A stretch of DNA of 57,000 nucleotides from Prorocentrum cordatum (GCA_963575745.1 CAUYUJ010002114.1:306005-363004), one strand, 5' to 3'; positions 44,089 through 53,149 are shown, numbered from the stretch's first letter. Numbers and translations are program-made. Notes: generated by a model not told the origin, from the sequence alone.

Positions 44089-45307
44089 GTGTTCACCCTG
44101 CTCACGGCCGTTGTGACGGCCAGGGCCGCAGTGGAAGATATCGAAAAACTGCTCGAGAGCCCAGCCAACATCCTCGTGCTGATCTGGGGCGCGCTGCTCC
44201 TGGACCACCCGCAGAGTGACGCGGAAGCGGTGAAAGTGTTGCGTAGGGACGCAGCACTGAAAGTACAAGTGGAGCTTGCAGCGGCGGAGGTGGCAACGAC
44301 CAAGACAAGACGAGCAGACGACAACTACTGGGAGCTGCTAGACCGAGACGTTGGAGGTTACGCAGCAGGACGGCACGTGCGCCACAGACGACACGCACGC
44401 CATGACAATCATCGACGTCGCGCTGCGCGAATCCAGCCCAAACCCTGGCGCGCAGTTCAGAATGGCCGTGCCCGCCCGCTTCAGGTTCGCCCGTGGCCGT
44501 AGCGACGGCCACCGCCACGGCCTTCATTCCACGTGGTCCGGCACGTTCTGCGCCGACATTATCGAGGACCTGCTGCGCTGCAGTGTGCGCATTTTCACTG
44601 GGTTCTTCGACTGCGACCACAGCACCTTGCATCGCATAGGCTGCAGTTGCGGCCTCGCCGCGGGGGACAAGCCCTTCCACGCCGTCTTCCGCGCGAATTG
44701 GGGGCCTGGCGTGTTTGACTATGCCATCCACCGCAATTTTGCACTCGTGCTCGGCACGCACGACCCGCAGCACCCCGTCTACGGAGAGGAAGATGGGCAG
44801 GTGGCGGCGGTGGTGCCAGAGTGGCTCCAGCCTGTCGCCCCAGGGGCCCCGATCGAGTTCGGAAGCAGTTGGCTCGAGCATTTCAGTTGCAGCTTCCTGC
44901 CGCAGTGGGGCGACGCGCCGATGGTGAGTACGCAGTGGCGTACTGTTGACACCGAGGCGCTCGAACAGCTCGAAGAGGGCGCGCATCCAGAGGGTCCAAT
45001 CGAGGCACACCGCACCGCAAGGTTGACGGAGACAAGGCAGAACTTCTTCCAGAACACGCACGACGACTTGCGCCCGCTTCCGAACCTGGGGAAGATGGCC
45101 TCCAAGCGGCTCAGGGACGACACCTTCGTCTCGCACTGGCTCCACGGCATTCACCAGAACATGGTCTTCATAGGTCACGGCCGCCAGGGACGTGGATCGA
45201 GGCAGACTGCGAGCGAGCAGCGGCGCAACTGGAGGAGGGCGCAGCAGGAGAAGAATAGCCGCAGTGGCGGCTGGCGCCAAGGGGCGGGCTCGGGCCAGAG
45301 CGCTTAG
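44089..45307 (+). CDS. Unrecognised protein, one frameshift near 44345
   Basis: The first part (44089 to about 44346) reads VFTLLTAVVTARAAVEDIEK, LLESPANILVLIWGALLLDH and a helical stretch ending NYWELLDRDV. The frame then shifts by one base into EVTQQDGTCATDDTHAMTII and stays open to the TAG at 45305-45307. If translation starts at the in-frame ATG 44402, the product is 301 residues. Features seen: a cysteine cluster (FCADIIEDLLRCS, FFDCDH, GCSCGL), SSWLEHFSCSFLPQWGDAP, and a basic Gln/Arg-rich C-terminus that includes RSGG from a hairpin element. Composition and length argue for a real protein; no family recognised. The shift could be a single-base error, a recent mutation or a short missed intron. 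Confidence 0.6.
45257..45272 (+). repeat. Hairpin element variant with paired end changes
   Basis: AGCCGC-AGTG-GCGGCT: both terminal bases differ from consensus (G to A and C to T), so the stem stays fully paired. Read as SRSGGW in the 44402-45307 frame. Confidence 0.85.
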
Positions 45308-45640
45308 AGTGGCGCGACTCAGCTGGGGGAAAAAACATATCCTGTCGTCGCCTTTGTCGCTGTCATCACTGCCCGAAAGGTATCTGGTAGACTAATTAAT
45401 GGTGGTGTATGATCACATGCTTCGGTAGTTACACCGTAGACGATGATAAGTATGTACATGTGTTGACGACCATTACATAATTATGTGTAGTCACACACAT
45501 ATATATGTATGTATATATATATGTATATGTTTATATATACATATACGAGGTCACATACACATGAGCAGACCTGTCACAATTATTGTCATCGTGTACACAC
45601 ATATGTACCACTATCATGAATACGTCGTTTCATGTGTGAA
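45308..45640. other. AT-rich spacer
   Basis: Contains TA-rich ATATATGTATGTATATATAT near 45500, the lowest GC stretch of the window. No gene seen. Confidence 0.6.
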
Positions 45641-45777
45641 ATTGTGTGCACGCAGCCGTTACCAGTCCAACTGCGCCACCGCGCCACCGCGCGCCCGCGC
45701 TCAGCGGCCGGGCGGTCGCCTCCAAGAGGGGCCTGCAGTGGCGGACCGCAGCCGAAGCTGCCTGCTGGCAAAGACAC

Positions 45778-46197
45778 ATGGGCAGCGTGCCCGACGACAG
45801 CATGTGCTTCTACTGCGACCGCGAGCATGCTGTCCCATTCCACGTTCCTGACGCGACGCTGGCATGTGGAATGGGCCCCATTTGCGATACATGCTGCCGC
45901 GAGGCCTCGATCTACGGCTCAGATTACATCGACCGCAAGCGCCTGGCTCGTTTCCTGGCGGCCGCGCGCGTCGAGGGCCGCACAGGAGATGTCTACAACA
46001 TCTTCCTTGTGGACGGGGCCGATTTGGGCGAAATGCTCGCGAGGCGGTTGGTCGTCACCACAGCTTCAACGAGATGTTTGGCCTGGAATGTCCGCAGTGG
46101 CGGGCGCCAGAGCACGCTCGATGCCGCAGCGGCGGCTCAAGAGTTCGACGATGTACGAGACTGGGGGGGGGGGGGGGGTCCTAAGTGGCAAGCGTAA
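45778..46197 (+). CDS. Protein with clustered Cys pairs (possible zinc-binding)
   Basis: From the ATG at 45778 the frame gives 139 residues and ends TAA at 46195-46197; codons before the ATG are also open. MCFYCDREHAVPFH followed by ACGMGPICDTCC gives C-x2-C, a second C-x5-C-x2-C-C, and histidines between, a plausible zinc ribbon or knuckle. SDYIDRKRLARFLAAARVEG and DVYNIFLVDGADLGEMLARR follow. A partial hairpin core (CCGCAGTGGCGG at 46092-46103) is read as VRSGGR. The frame runs through a 16-G homopolymer (46163-46178), so the last 12 residues are doubtful and the gene may continue into the next frame. Role unknown. Confidence 0.5.
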   Translation: MGSVPDDSMCFYCDREHAVPFHVPDATLACGMGPICDTCCREASIYGSDYIDRKRLARFLAAARVEGRTGDVYNIFLVDGADLGEMLARRLVVTTASTRCLAWNVRSGGRQSTLDAAAAAQEFDDVRDWGGGGGPKWQA

Positions 46198-47219
46198 TCG
46201 AGGCCGCGGAATCGGAGCGGGAAGCCGCATCGCTGGGGCACGGGTTCATCGATGGCGGGCGCTGGGCGCAGTGGTGGGAGACCACGCGCGACCGCGAGGC
46301 TTTCCACGCCAACCAAGATGGCCGAACGCCTTACTGGTCGCACGACGGCTTGCCGCCTGGGCCGTGCGCGCGCGCCTTGCGCGAGATGCGCTCGCCTATC
46401 GGTCGCGCGGGGATGGCCCGCGCGACAGGTGTACTGATGCATGCAAGGCAGCGCGCGCTCCATGCCAAGCAACGACTGCAAGAAGCTCAGGTTGCGTGGC
46501 ACAATGCGGTGGACATCGAGTTCATGCGCATGGCCTGCGTGAGGACGCCAGCGGCGCAGGGTCGCATGGCCGTAGCGGCGCGCCTGGCCGTAAGGGGCGG
46601 CGCCATGACTGCCGCAGGGGTTGCGGAATGGGAGACGTATGGGTTTGATGCGCACGAGGCCGCATGGAGCATCTTAGCCACCATGGCGAACGACCCTCAG
46701 AGCCCAGCCTCCCGCTACTACGAAAGACAGCTGAGCTTATGGTCGGGCTACCATCAGGCGCTCCAAGACGGCGGGGGCGTGGACGTCGACTCGCAGGGCA
46801 TTCCAAGACCACGCCACGACGACGTGGACTCCGCCGTCAGCGACTGGTCGCCGGAGGAGCTAGAGGATGAGTATTCCAGGAGATGCATGCGCGCCTATAA
46901 CCACCGCCAAGGATACTTTGAGGGCGCCGACCAGGGAGCAACAGGCCGCAGTGGCGGCCGCACTGGCACCGACGCGACTGTAGGAGACCGACGGCGCGAG
47001 CGATCGTCGGAGCATCGCCATCGCCACCGCCATGCGCCACCGTCGTCCTCACCAAAATCCCCACCAACTCATGACCACCTTCACCAATCTATCATCATCA
47101 CCACATCCAGCACCATCAGCATTACCATCGCCATGACGTCTGCCACCACCATCATCACCAGCATCTTTGATTATCATTCTCCTCATCACCACCGCCAGCA
47201 GCAACAATCAACCGTATAA
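46185..47219 (+). CDS. WW-domain protein, start unresolved
   Basis: An open frame of 344 codons beginning at a GTG directly after a TAA; no ATG precedes the conserved part, so it is probably the downstream part of the preceding gene, joined across an intron or a homopolymer shift. Residues about 26-58 (RWAQWWETTRDREAFHANQD, then GRTPYWSHDGLPPG) fit a WW domain: Trp31 and Trp51 are 20 apart, with FHAN at the YYxN position and a following Pro. WW domains bind proline-rich or phospho-Ser/Pro ligands. A helical middle (LMHARQRALHAKQRLQEAQV) and an acidic stretch (SDWSPEELEDEYSRR) follow. From about residue 280 the frame runs through a CAC/CAT tract, so the C-terminus is suspect. No overall family assigned. 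Confidence 0.5.
   Translation: MASVIEAAESEREAASLGHGFIDGGRWAQWWETTRDREAFHANQDGRTPYWSHDGLPPGPCARALREMRSPIGRAGMARATGVLMHARQRALHAKQRLQEAQVAWHNAVDIEFMRMACVRTPAAQGRMAVAARLAVRGGAMTAAGVAEWETYGFDAHEAAWSILATMANDPQSPASRYYERQLSLWSGYHQALQDGGGVDVDSQGIPRPRHDDVDSAVSDWSPEELEDEYSRRCMRAYNHRQGYFEGADQGATGRSGGRTGTDATVGDRRRERSSEHRHRHRHAPPSSSPKSPPTHDHLHQSIIITTSSTISITIAMTSATTIITSIFDYHSPHHHRQQQQSTV
46944..46959 (+). repeat. 16-base hairpin element, perfect copy 7
   Basis: Identical to consensus; read as TGRSGGRTG in the WW-protein frame. It is the last copy seen in the window. Confidence 0.9.
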
Positions 47220-47410
47220 CCATGATAGGTATATTACTGCCACGCCTTATCATTATAATCAAGCATCATCACCATCACCAAAAAATACGCAAACAGCGCC
47301 ATCACGATCACCATCACCACCGCCTGCATCAACACCGCCATCACCATCGCCACCGCCATCGCCACCGCCGCTACCGCCACCATCGCCATCACCACCCCAA
47401 GCCTGCTCTT
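47050..47410. repeat. CAC/CAT/ATC triplet-rich stretch
   Basis: Imperfect CATCACCATC-type repeats, ending in CGCCACCG repeats. Confidence 0.8.
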
Positions 47411-47555
47411 GAGGCCCCAACATTTTGCCGCGGAGCCGCTGACGGCCCCGCGGCGGCCATGCGGCCGACGCCGCCCTGCCGCCCGATGGGTGGGGAACTT
47501 ATACAGTCCCAGAGGTCCAAGGATTGTTGAACTAAGCGGTGGAGTATATCTTGAG

Positions 47556-47650
47556 CACTCAAGTCTTAAAAGAAGACTTGAGTGTTATAATAAGAGTTGG
47601 AGCGTTATGATAAGACTTGGCGTGATATACTAAGATTGGCATGTTATGAA
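47556..47650. repeat. 12-base-stem hairpin followed by a 20-base minisatellite
   Basis: CACTCAAGTCTT (47556-47567), loop AAAAG, AAGACTTGAGTG (47573-47584). The right arm is also the first of about four units of TAAGACTTGGCGTGTTATGA type, starting at 47573, 47592, 47612 and 47632. Confidence 0.8.
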
Positions 47651-47719
47651 CAGAAGTGAGCGTGCAGTGCGTGCGCGCTAACAACCTTAAAACTGTAGCT
47701 GTCACAAGAAAAACTTGTG

Positions 47720-48360
<641 letters not shown>

Positions 48361-48806
48361 GAGCGTCGCCGCCATTCCGCCTCCTGGCTCGAGCGATCGA
48401 GAAGGGCGACTCAGAGGTCGTGGCGCCTCCGAAGACGCGCCGCGACCCCGCCGCCGCGTCGTGGTTGTCATCGTCGTGGTCGCTATCGTCGTGGTCGTCA
48501 TCGTCGTGGTCGTCGTGGTGGTCGTCGTCTGGCCGTCCAGCGCCAACTCAGCTCTCCTCGGGGGGGAGCGCGTCCTCCTCCCTCCTCACCCCTCCCCCCT
48601 CTTGCTCACCACTGTCATCCCCCCAGCCTACCATCATCATCATCATCATCATCATCATCATGTCTGCCACCTCCCCCCCTCTCGGCGCCGCTCTTCATCG
48701 CCATCACCATTGCTACTGCCACTGCCGTCTCCCTCGCATCTCATGATATCCCCCGCCCAATGGTTACGTCGAGTCCAGCCGCGGCGACGAGGGGCCAACC
48801 AACCGG
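48361..48806. other. No recognisable gene at the convergent boundary
   Basis: Contains CGTCGTGGT repeats (48465-48535) and a short CAT run (48632-48660). Confidence 0.5.
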
Positions 48807-49598
48807 TCAGCGAGGCGTCATCGATGCGTCATCGATGACGCATCGATGACGCACCGACGTCATCGATGCGTCATCGACGACGCATCGATGACGCACCGCC
48901 GTCGACGCGACTGTAACATGCCCGCGCCCCTCGTACGTGCTCTCGTCCTGGGGCGGCTCTTTGCGCACAGTGGGCTCGTGCTCACCGTCGACTGAGAGGT
49001 CGAGCGACTCCGCGCGCTGCAGGTCCGAGTCCGAGTCGCGCGTCAGGTTGGAGTCTGAGTCCTCGCCGCGCTCGTCGCCGAGCGCCACGTCTATCATGCG
49101 ATCGTCGCCAATCTCGCTGTTGATGTCGGTCGTGCCCTCGTCGACCTCCGCGTCGCCCGTCTCGTCGATCTTGGCCTCGTCGACCTCCGCGTCGCCCTTC
49201 TCGTCGATCGTGGCCTCGTCGACCTCCGCGTCGTCCTTCTCGTCGGTCTTGACCTCGTCGACCGTCTCGCCGTCCTCCTCGCGCGCGGCGTCGGCGGAGG
49301 CGACGACGTCGTCAGTCAGCATGTAGGCGTCCTCGCGGGCGTGGCCGCGGCAGCTGAGCTCGTCCTCGCGCGACGGTGGCACCTCGTAGCCGTCCTCGTC
49401 GGCAGAGCTCTCGTCGCCAATGTCTGGGCAAACCCGCTCGTCAGGGTCCAACTCAGGCGGTGCGTTCAAGACGCCGCACTGAGCCCGCTGCACCGTGCCC
49501 GCGTCGTACACATGCGGTCTCGACAGTATGTGCATCCGCCACTCTGGCCTCGCATGTGCCGCGATCGGCATGATTGTCGGAATGAACGTGTAGGCCAT
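48807..49598 (-). CDS. Acidic repeat protein
   Basis: 263 residues from the ATG at 49598-49596 (MAYTFIPTIMPIAAHARPEW). The start is chosen because a DinoSL relict ends 62 bases upstream and because the open frame beyond it is only poly-Asp/Glu from a CAT tract. The middle carries a 13-residue repeat (DEKGDAEVDEATI type) in at least three units, encoded by a 39-base DNA repeat on 49137-49260. The rest is Asp/Glu/Ser-rich and probably disordered. The last 30 or so codons (RHRCVVDDASMTSVRHRCVI) are made of the GTCATCGAT palindromic repeat, so the true stop may be fortuitous. No introns. No family recognised. Confidence 0.55.
   Translation of the reverse strand: MAYTFIPTIMPIAAHARPEWRMHILSRPHVYDAGTVQRAQCGVLNAPPELDPDERVCPDIGDESSADEDGYEVPPSREDELSCRGHAREDAYMLTDDVVASADAAREEDGETVDEVKTDEKDDAEVDEATIDEKGDAEVDEAKIDETGDAEVDEGTTDINSEIGDDRMIDVALGDERGEDSDSNLTRDSDSDLQRAESLDLSVDGEHEPTVRKEPPQDESTYEGRGHVTVASTAVRHRCVVDDASMTSVRHRCVIDDASMTPR
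48815..48893. repeat. Two long GTCATCGAT palindromes in tandem
   Basis: 48815-48852 is a perfect 38-base palindrome with half-site GCGTCATCGATGCGTCATC. 48858-48893 has 15-base arms CGTCATCGATGCGTC / GACGCATCGATGACG around ATCGAC. Related clusters lie at about 51555, 53778 and 56706. Confidence 0.95.
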
Positions 49599-49660
49599 GG
49601 TGCCTCTCCTGGCAGCCGCAAGGTTGTGGCGGGACGTCAGTAAGCTGAGGGCGCCGATCA

Positions 49661-49681
49661 TTCGAGCCAAAGTGGCTACAT
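49661..49681 (-). other. DinoSL relict upstream of the acidic repeat protein
   Basis: The minus strand reads ATGTAGCCACTT then TGGCTCGAA; 16 of 21 positions match the leader, including GTAGCCA and TTTGGCTC. It sits between a GAT tract and the short leader of the gene. Confidence 0.65.
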
Positions 49682-49815
49682 CATCATCAACATCATCATC
49701 AACAGCATCATCATCATCGTCATCATCGTCATCATCCTCACCACCATCATCATCATCATCATCCTCATCCTCATCCTCATCCTCATCAGCATCATCATCA
49801 TCAGCAGCATCGACA
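49682..49815. repeat. CAT/ATC trinucleotide tract
   Basis: Interrupted CATCAT with CTC changes; the source of a poly-Asp/Glu frame on the minus strand. Confidence 0.95.
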
Positions 49816-50299
49816 TCGCTATGCGTTGCGACATCGCCCACCTCGTTAATGGCGGTATGCTCCCATTCGCGAACCCGCCGCGACCCCAATCATGGCGTGC
49901 TGCGCCGACCGACCGACCAGACGCGGGCTGCCGCTGCCCCCCTGGACTCATGGCTGCCCCCCCCCCCCCCCCCAAGACTCCTGGACACCTGGACGGGGCC
50001 CCTGCCCCTGCCTCCCATCCTCCTTGCCATATGGGGGGGGGGCGGCAGATTCCAGCGGCTGGGATTAGATTCTCGGGCGAGGACCGGCATGGCAGTAGGG
50101 GGGCCGCGGACTCGCGCTCCAGACAAGACACTGGCGTCGGCACGCCGACGCACGCGCCCCGTGCAACTGATCTCTGCGCCCGCGCGGCGTGCGAAGATAT
50201 AACACTTGCGATGCACCCTTGCCGCGAGCATGATCTCGCCCACGGAGCGCCGTCAGAAGACTACAGAAGAGAAAGCGCTGTCGTCTCTAAAAAATCCGC
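49816..50299. other. No recognisable gene
   Basis: 3' side of the next minus-strand gene. Includes a long C homopolymer near 49955-49972 and a G run near 50032. Confidence 0.5.
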
Positions 50300-51115
50300 T
50301 CAGATGGGGCCATCACCCTTGTCATGGTCGAAGTCGCTCTCGTGGGCGGCGTTCCAGCCCATGTCCAGCTTGTCGTGGGCGAACTCGCCGTCGTCCTCGT
50401 AGATGGGCTCGTGCGCCTTATCCAGAATCACAATGTACCACAGGTTGTTGTACGCGCCGTAGTTGCCCCCGAGGGGGTTCCCATGGCAGAAGCCCTTCGA
50501 GCGCCGAAAGATGCGCATGCCCGCGGCGCGGGCATGCCCGCCCACCAACGCCATCGACGACGCGATGCACATCTTGAGGTCGCGAACCAACACGGGGCGA
50601 TCGTCGCCAGCTGCGGCGGGGTTGGGGACTGCCACTGGTGGGTCCAGCCGCTTGCCTGTGTCCTGGACCTTCACGTTGAAGTACAGACAAGGCGGGGTGC
50701 TCACGCCGACGACGAACTCCGAGCACGCGTGGGAGGTCGGCGTGTCCAGACCTTTAGGCTGCAGGTCGGTGAGCGAGATGAAGACGCTGATGCCGCTGTT
50801 GATCACGAACTCGTCCCACAGGCAGTAGTCCACGTCGCCCGCAGTCGGCATTGGCACCCCAGGAGCGTGCCACGAACGCCCCCCAGGAACGTCCCACGGG
50901 GTGCGCAACCTGTAGACGCATAAGTCCTTGTCACTGTAGAACGAGTAGTCCTCCTTGATGCTCTTCTTGAGCGCCACCACCTCGACCCCCTGCAGCCGCG
51001 ACAGGTTGGCACCGACTGGGGACACGCAGGGCGCCCAGCAGCCACCGTTGAGATCACCAAAGAAAGCCTGGATCTTCTTCACGGCCTGCACGTTGTTGGC
51101 AACAAAGAGATCCAT
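50300..51115 (-). CDS. Unrecognised intronless protein behind a DinoSL relict
   Basis: The frame is open to 51259, but a DinoSL relict lies within the upper part (51208-51228), so I place the start at the next ATG, 51115-51113 (MDLFVANNVQAVKKIQAFFG). That gives 271 residues and a 92-base leader containing GGTGCCCTCGGGAG twice. The protein is well mixed in composition, with aromatic-rich segments (KEDYSFYSDKDLCVYRLRTP, DYCLWDEFVINSGISVFISL) and a C-terminus NNLWYIVILDKAHEPIYEDD ending in an acidic His-containing tail. There is no signal peptide or membrane segment. I do not recognise the family. Lack of introns plus the relict suggests a retroposed gene that is still intact. Confidence 0.7.
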   Translation of the reverse strand: MDLFVANNVQAVKKIQAFFGDLNGGCWAPCVSPVGANLSRLQGVEVVALKKSIKEDYSFYSDKDLCVYRLRTPWDVPGGRSWHAPGVPMPTAGDVDYCLWDEFVINSGISVFISLTDLQPKGLDTPTSHACSEFVVGVSTPPCLYFNVKVQDTGKRLDPPVAVPNPAAAGDDRPVLVRDLKMCIASSMALVGGHARAAGMRIFRRSKGFCHGNPLGGNYGAYNNLWYIVILDKAHEPIYEDDGEFAHDKLDMGWNAAHESDFDHDKGDGPI

Positions 51116-51207
51116 GGCGAAAGTAGGCGCGTCTGGTAGGTGCCCTCGGGAGTGGGCGCTTGGCAGGTGCCCTCGGGAGGGCGGCGCCAGGACAGGGTCG
51201 AGTCCAG

Positions 51208-51228
51208 CTTGAGCCAAAACGTTTACGG
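51208..51228 (-). other. DinoSL relict upstream of the 271-residue protein
   Basis: The minus strand reads CCGTAAACG then TTTTGGCTCAAG; 18 of 21 positions match the leader, including its last 12 bases without error, and the base before it is T. Confidence 0.85.
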
Positions 51229-51755
51229 ATTCAGTTGATGCGTTGGTCGTTTCGGCCATGCTGTTTCAGTTTTATGCGTTGTTTCGCGATGTGATGTTCG
51301 TTTCGTCTGCAAGTTTAGTGCTTGCGTGAAAGCGCGCGGCTAGGTTCGCCACGTCGCCGCATCTATTCTCGCATGCTCGTCGCGTCTGGACTTGCCGCGG
51401 CTAGATTCTCATCGCCGCGGCTGGATTCGCCATGTCGTCTCGCGTTGATTATCGAGTATCTGCATCTCCCCTCACGCCCCCGCCCCCCCCCCCCTGCCCC
51501 CTTCGCCCCCCCTCCTGCCCCCGCCCCTCCGGGGGGCAGCGCCAGACAAGGGGCAGCGCATCGGCGAGCATCGGCAACGCATCGACGACAACCGATGCAT
51601 CGACGACGCGCTCAGCCGGGCCCGAACCCCGCGACCAGAGAGCGAGGAGGGGAATGGGGTGGAGAACGGCTCAGGGCGCAGAACAAAGGTGTGACGGGTT
51701 TTCCACTTTCTGGCGCGGCGTGTTTGCACGCGTCGCGGTCACTTCCACTGCAGCT
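51229..51755. other. No recognisable gene; upstream region
   Basis: Contains C homopolymers (about 51480-51495) and a degenerate cluster of GCATCGACGAC / CGATGCATCG motifs (51555-51610) related to the GTCATCGAT palindromes. Confidence 0.5.
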
Positions 51756-52806
51756 TTAATTTAAATCACCCCCATGGGGGCTCAGATCGAGCGAGCGCTC
51801 ACGCCAACAAGCTTCTAACAACAGTCGGGGCGAGCGCGACCGCAGCAACGAGATCGCCAGCCTCGCCATGCATTCGCCGAAAGCTTTCGGGTAGGCGCCA
51901 GATTTCTTCAATGTCGGGCCACCAATCACCCAGGCTTTCTTGCCTGGTGCATTCGGCCGCACCTGGTTCGTCCAGGCGCCAGTCTCTGCCCCCTGCAGCT
52001 TGCGCGGCCTGCCGCGCCGAAGGTACCGGACTGCTAGATCAATCGGCGCCGACGCATCAGCCACCCGCGATGGCGGGTTGCGGGCGCGCGGGCACATCCT
52101 GAGACTATTGGTTCGCGCATTAACCTCCGCTAGTTTCACATGTAGAGTGCCCCGCCAAGGCTATGGATCAGTCCCGACAAACGTTGCAGGTGGGCCGTCG
52201 CGCGAAGCGCAAGTAAAGATGCGCACGGCTTTAGGGATGTCGCAGCGCCTGTCGAACGCGCCTAGATGCGTACAAATGCGCACCATGCAAGCCCTTCTCA
52301 TTAAACTTATGAAGGCAGGATGGTGCTTGAAGATCGAGCACGCAGGTTGCTCAATCGAAAAAAAAAAAAAACGTGATGGCACTGTAAGTGGGTGCATACC
52401 CAGCTAAGGAACAAGACCATGATGTTGCCTAGCACGACGCGGTAGTCTGCCTCGTTTCCAATGATGTCATCAGACCTACCACTATGCCATCGCGATACCC
52501 ATGAAAAACTCCTGCAGTCCGGACCAAAATGCACAAACCCTCCGCGCCGAACTCGGAAACATATGATTGCGCACCACAGCATCCCAGAACATGAGGCGAT
52601 ATCTTGCGACCAGTGATTGAGCATATCGAATTTTTCAGTGCGATAGGACTTGCGACGCATGGCCGCGCCTGGGGCATCTTCCCCACTGAAAATGTGAGCG
52701 AAATCCAGGTCTCTGACGATGCGCCCTATGGGAGGGAGGGGGCAGACTGTATCATGCAAGTGGCACCTGCGACCAGACAGCCATGGGAATCCAGCCGCGG
52801 CGACAG
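51756..52806 (-). pseudogene. Remnant of a multi-copy dinoflagellate family, methyltransferase-like motifs
   Basis: Reading on the minus strand: DLDFAHIFSGEDAPGAAMRR, GGFVHFGPDCRSFSWVSRWH, SGRSDDIIGNEADYRVVLGN, then after a frame change SIEQPACSIFKHHPAF and HLGAFDRRCDIPKAVRIFT, then WVIGGPTLKKSGAYPKAFGE. This order is familiar to me from many unannotated dinoflagellate proteins (recall, not a search). The D-x-F-x-G and GPxCxSFSW motifs resemble motifs I and IV of cytosine-C5 methyltransferases, but activity is not established. The frame breaks at a 13-base T-run (minus strand; A-run at about 52359-52371) and again around a TAG near 52160. There is no intron between segments. A DinoSL relict lies upstream at 53129-53149, so this looks like a decayed processed copy. 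Confidence 0.6.
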
Positions 52807-53040
52807 TCAATGATTTTCACACGTGTAACAATCTATGAAATCACAGGTGCCTCGGAATTTGCATGTTACAGTCTGCGCGCCTGAGCGTAGGAGTGAATGC
52901 GTCATAGTAGTCACGTATGTCACTTGCCCCCGATATGTCGGGTCTGGGTTCGACGCGGCAAGCTCGTTGACCCAGCGGGGGACAGGCGACGCAGTCACCG
53001 AAATAATCAACACAGCCAGCAAAAAAGGCATCCGCATCAT
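52807..53040 (-). CDS. Small signal-peptide ORF behind a DinoSL relict
   Basis: 77 residues starting MMRMPFLLAVLIISVTASPV, a clear signal-peptide shape, followed by a short mature part with C-x5-C-x4-C-x2-C (CKFRGTCDFIDCYTC). The ATG is 88 bases after the end of the relict, the right distance for a transcript's first start codon. It ends immediately before the methyltransferase-like remnant in another frame, so it may be an independent small secreted protein, or the 5' part of the same retroposed mRNA cut off by a frameshift. No homologue recognised. Confidence 0.45.
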   Translation of the reverse strand: MMRMPFLLAVLIISVTASPVPRWVNELAASNPDPTYRGQVTYVTTMTHSLLRSGAQTVTCKFRGTCDFIDCYTCENH

Positions 53041-53128
53041 CGCACGGGCCTAGCGGCACCAATCCCGAGTGCTGCTTGAAGGTCGAGCCGCAAAAATACC
53101 CCGCGCTCGAACTGCGCGGCGTGTGCAA

Positions 53129-53149
53129 CTTCAGCCAAATTGGCTAGGA
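53129..53149 (-). other. DinoSL relict upstream of 52807-53040
   Basis: The minus strand reads TCCTAGCCAATT then TGGCTGAAG; 19 of the 22 leader positions match, with one missing G and two substitutions. Confidence 0.75.
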
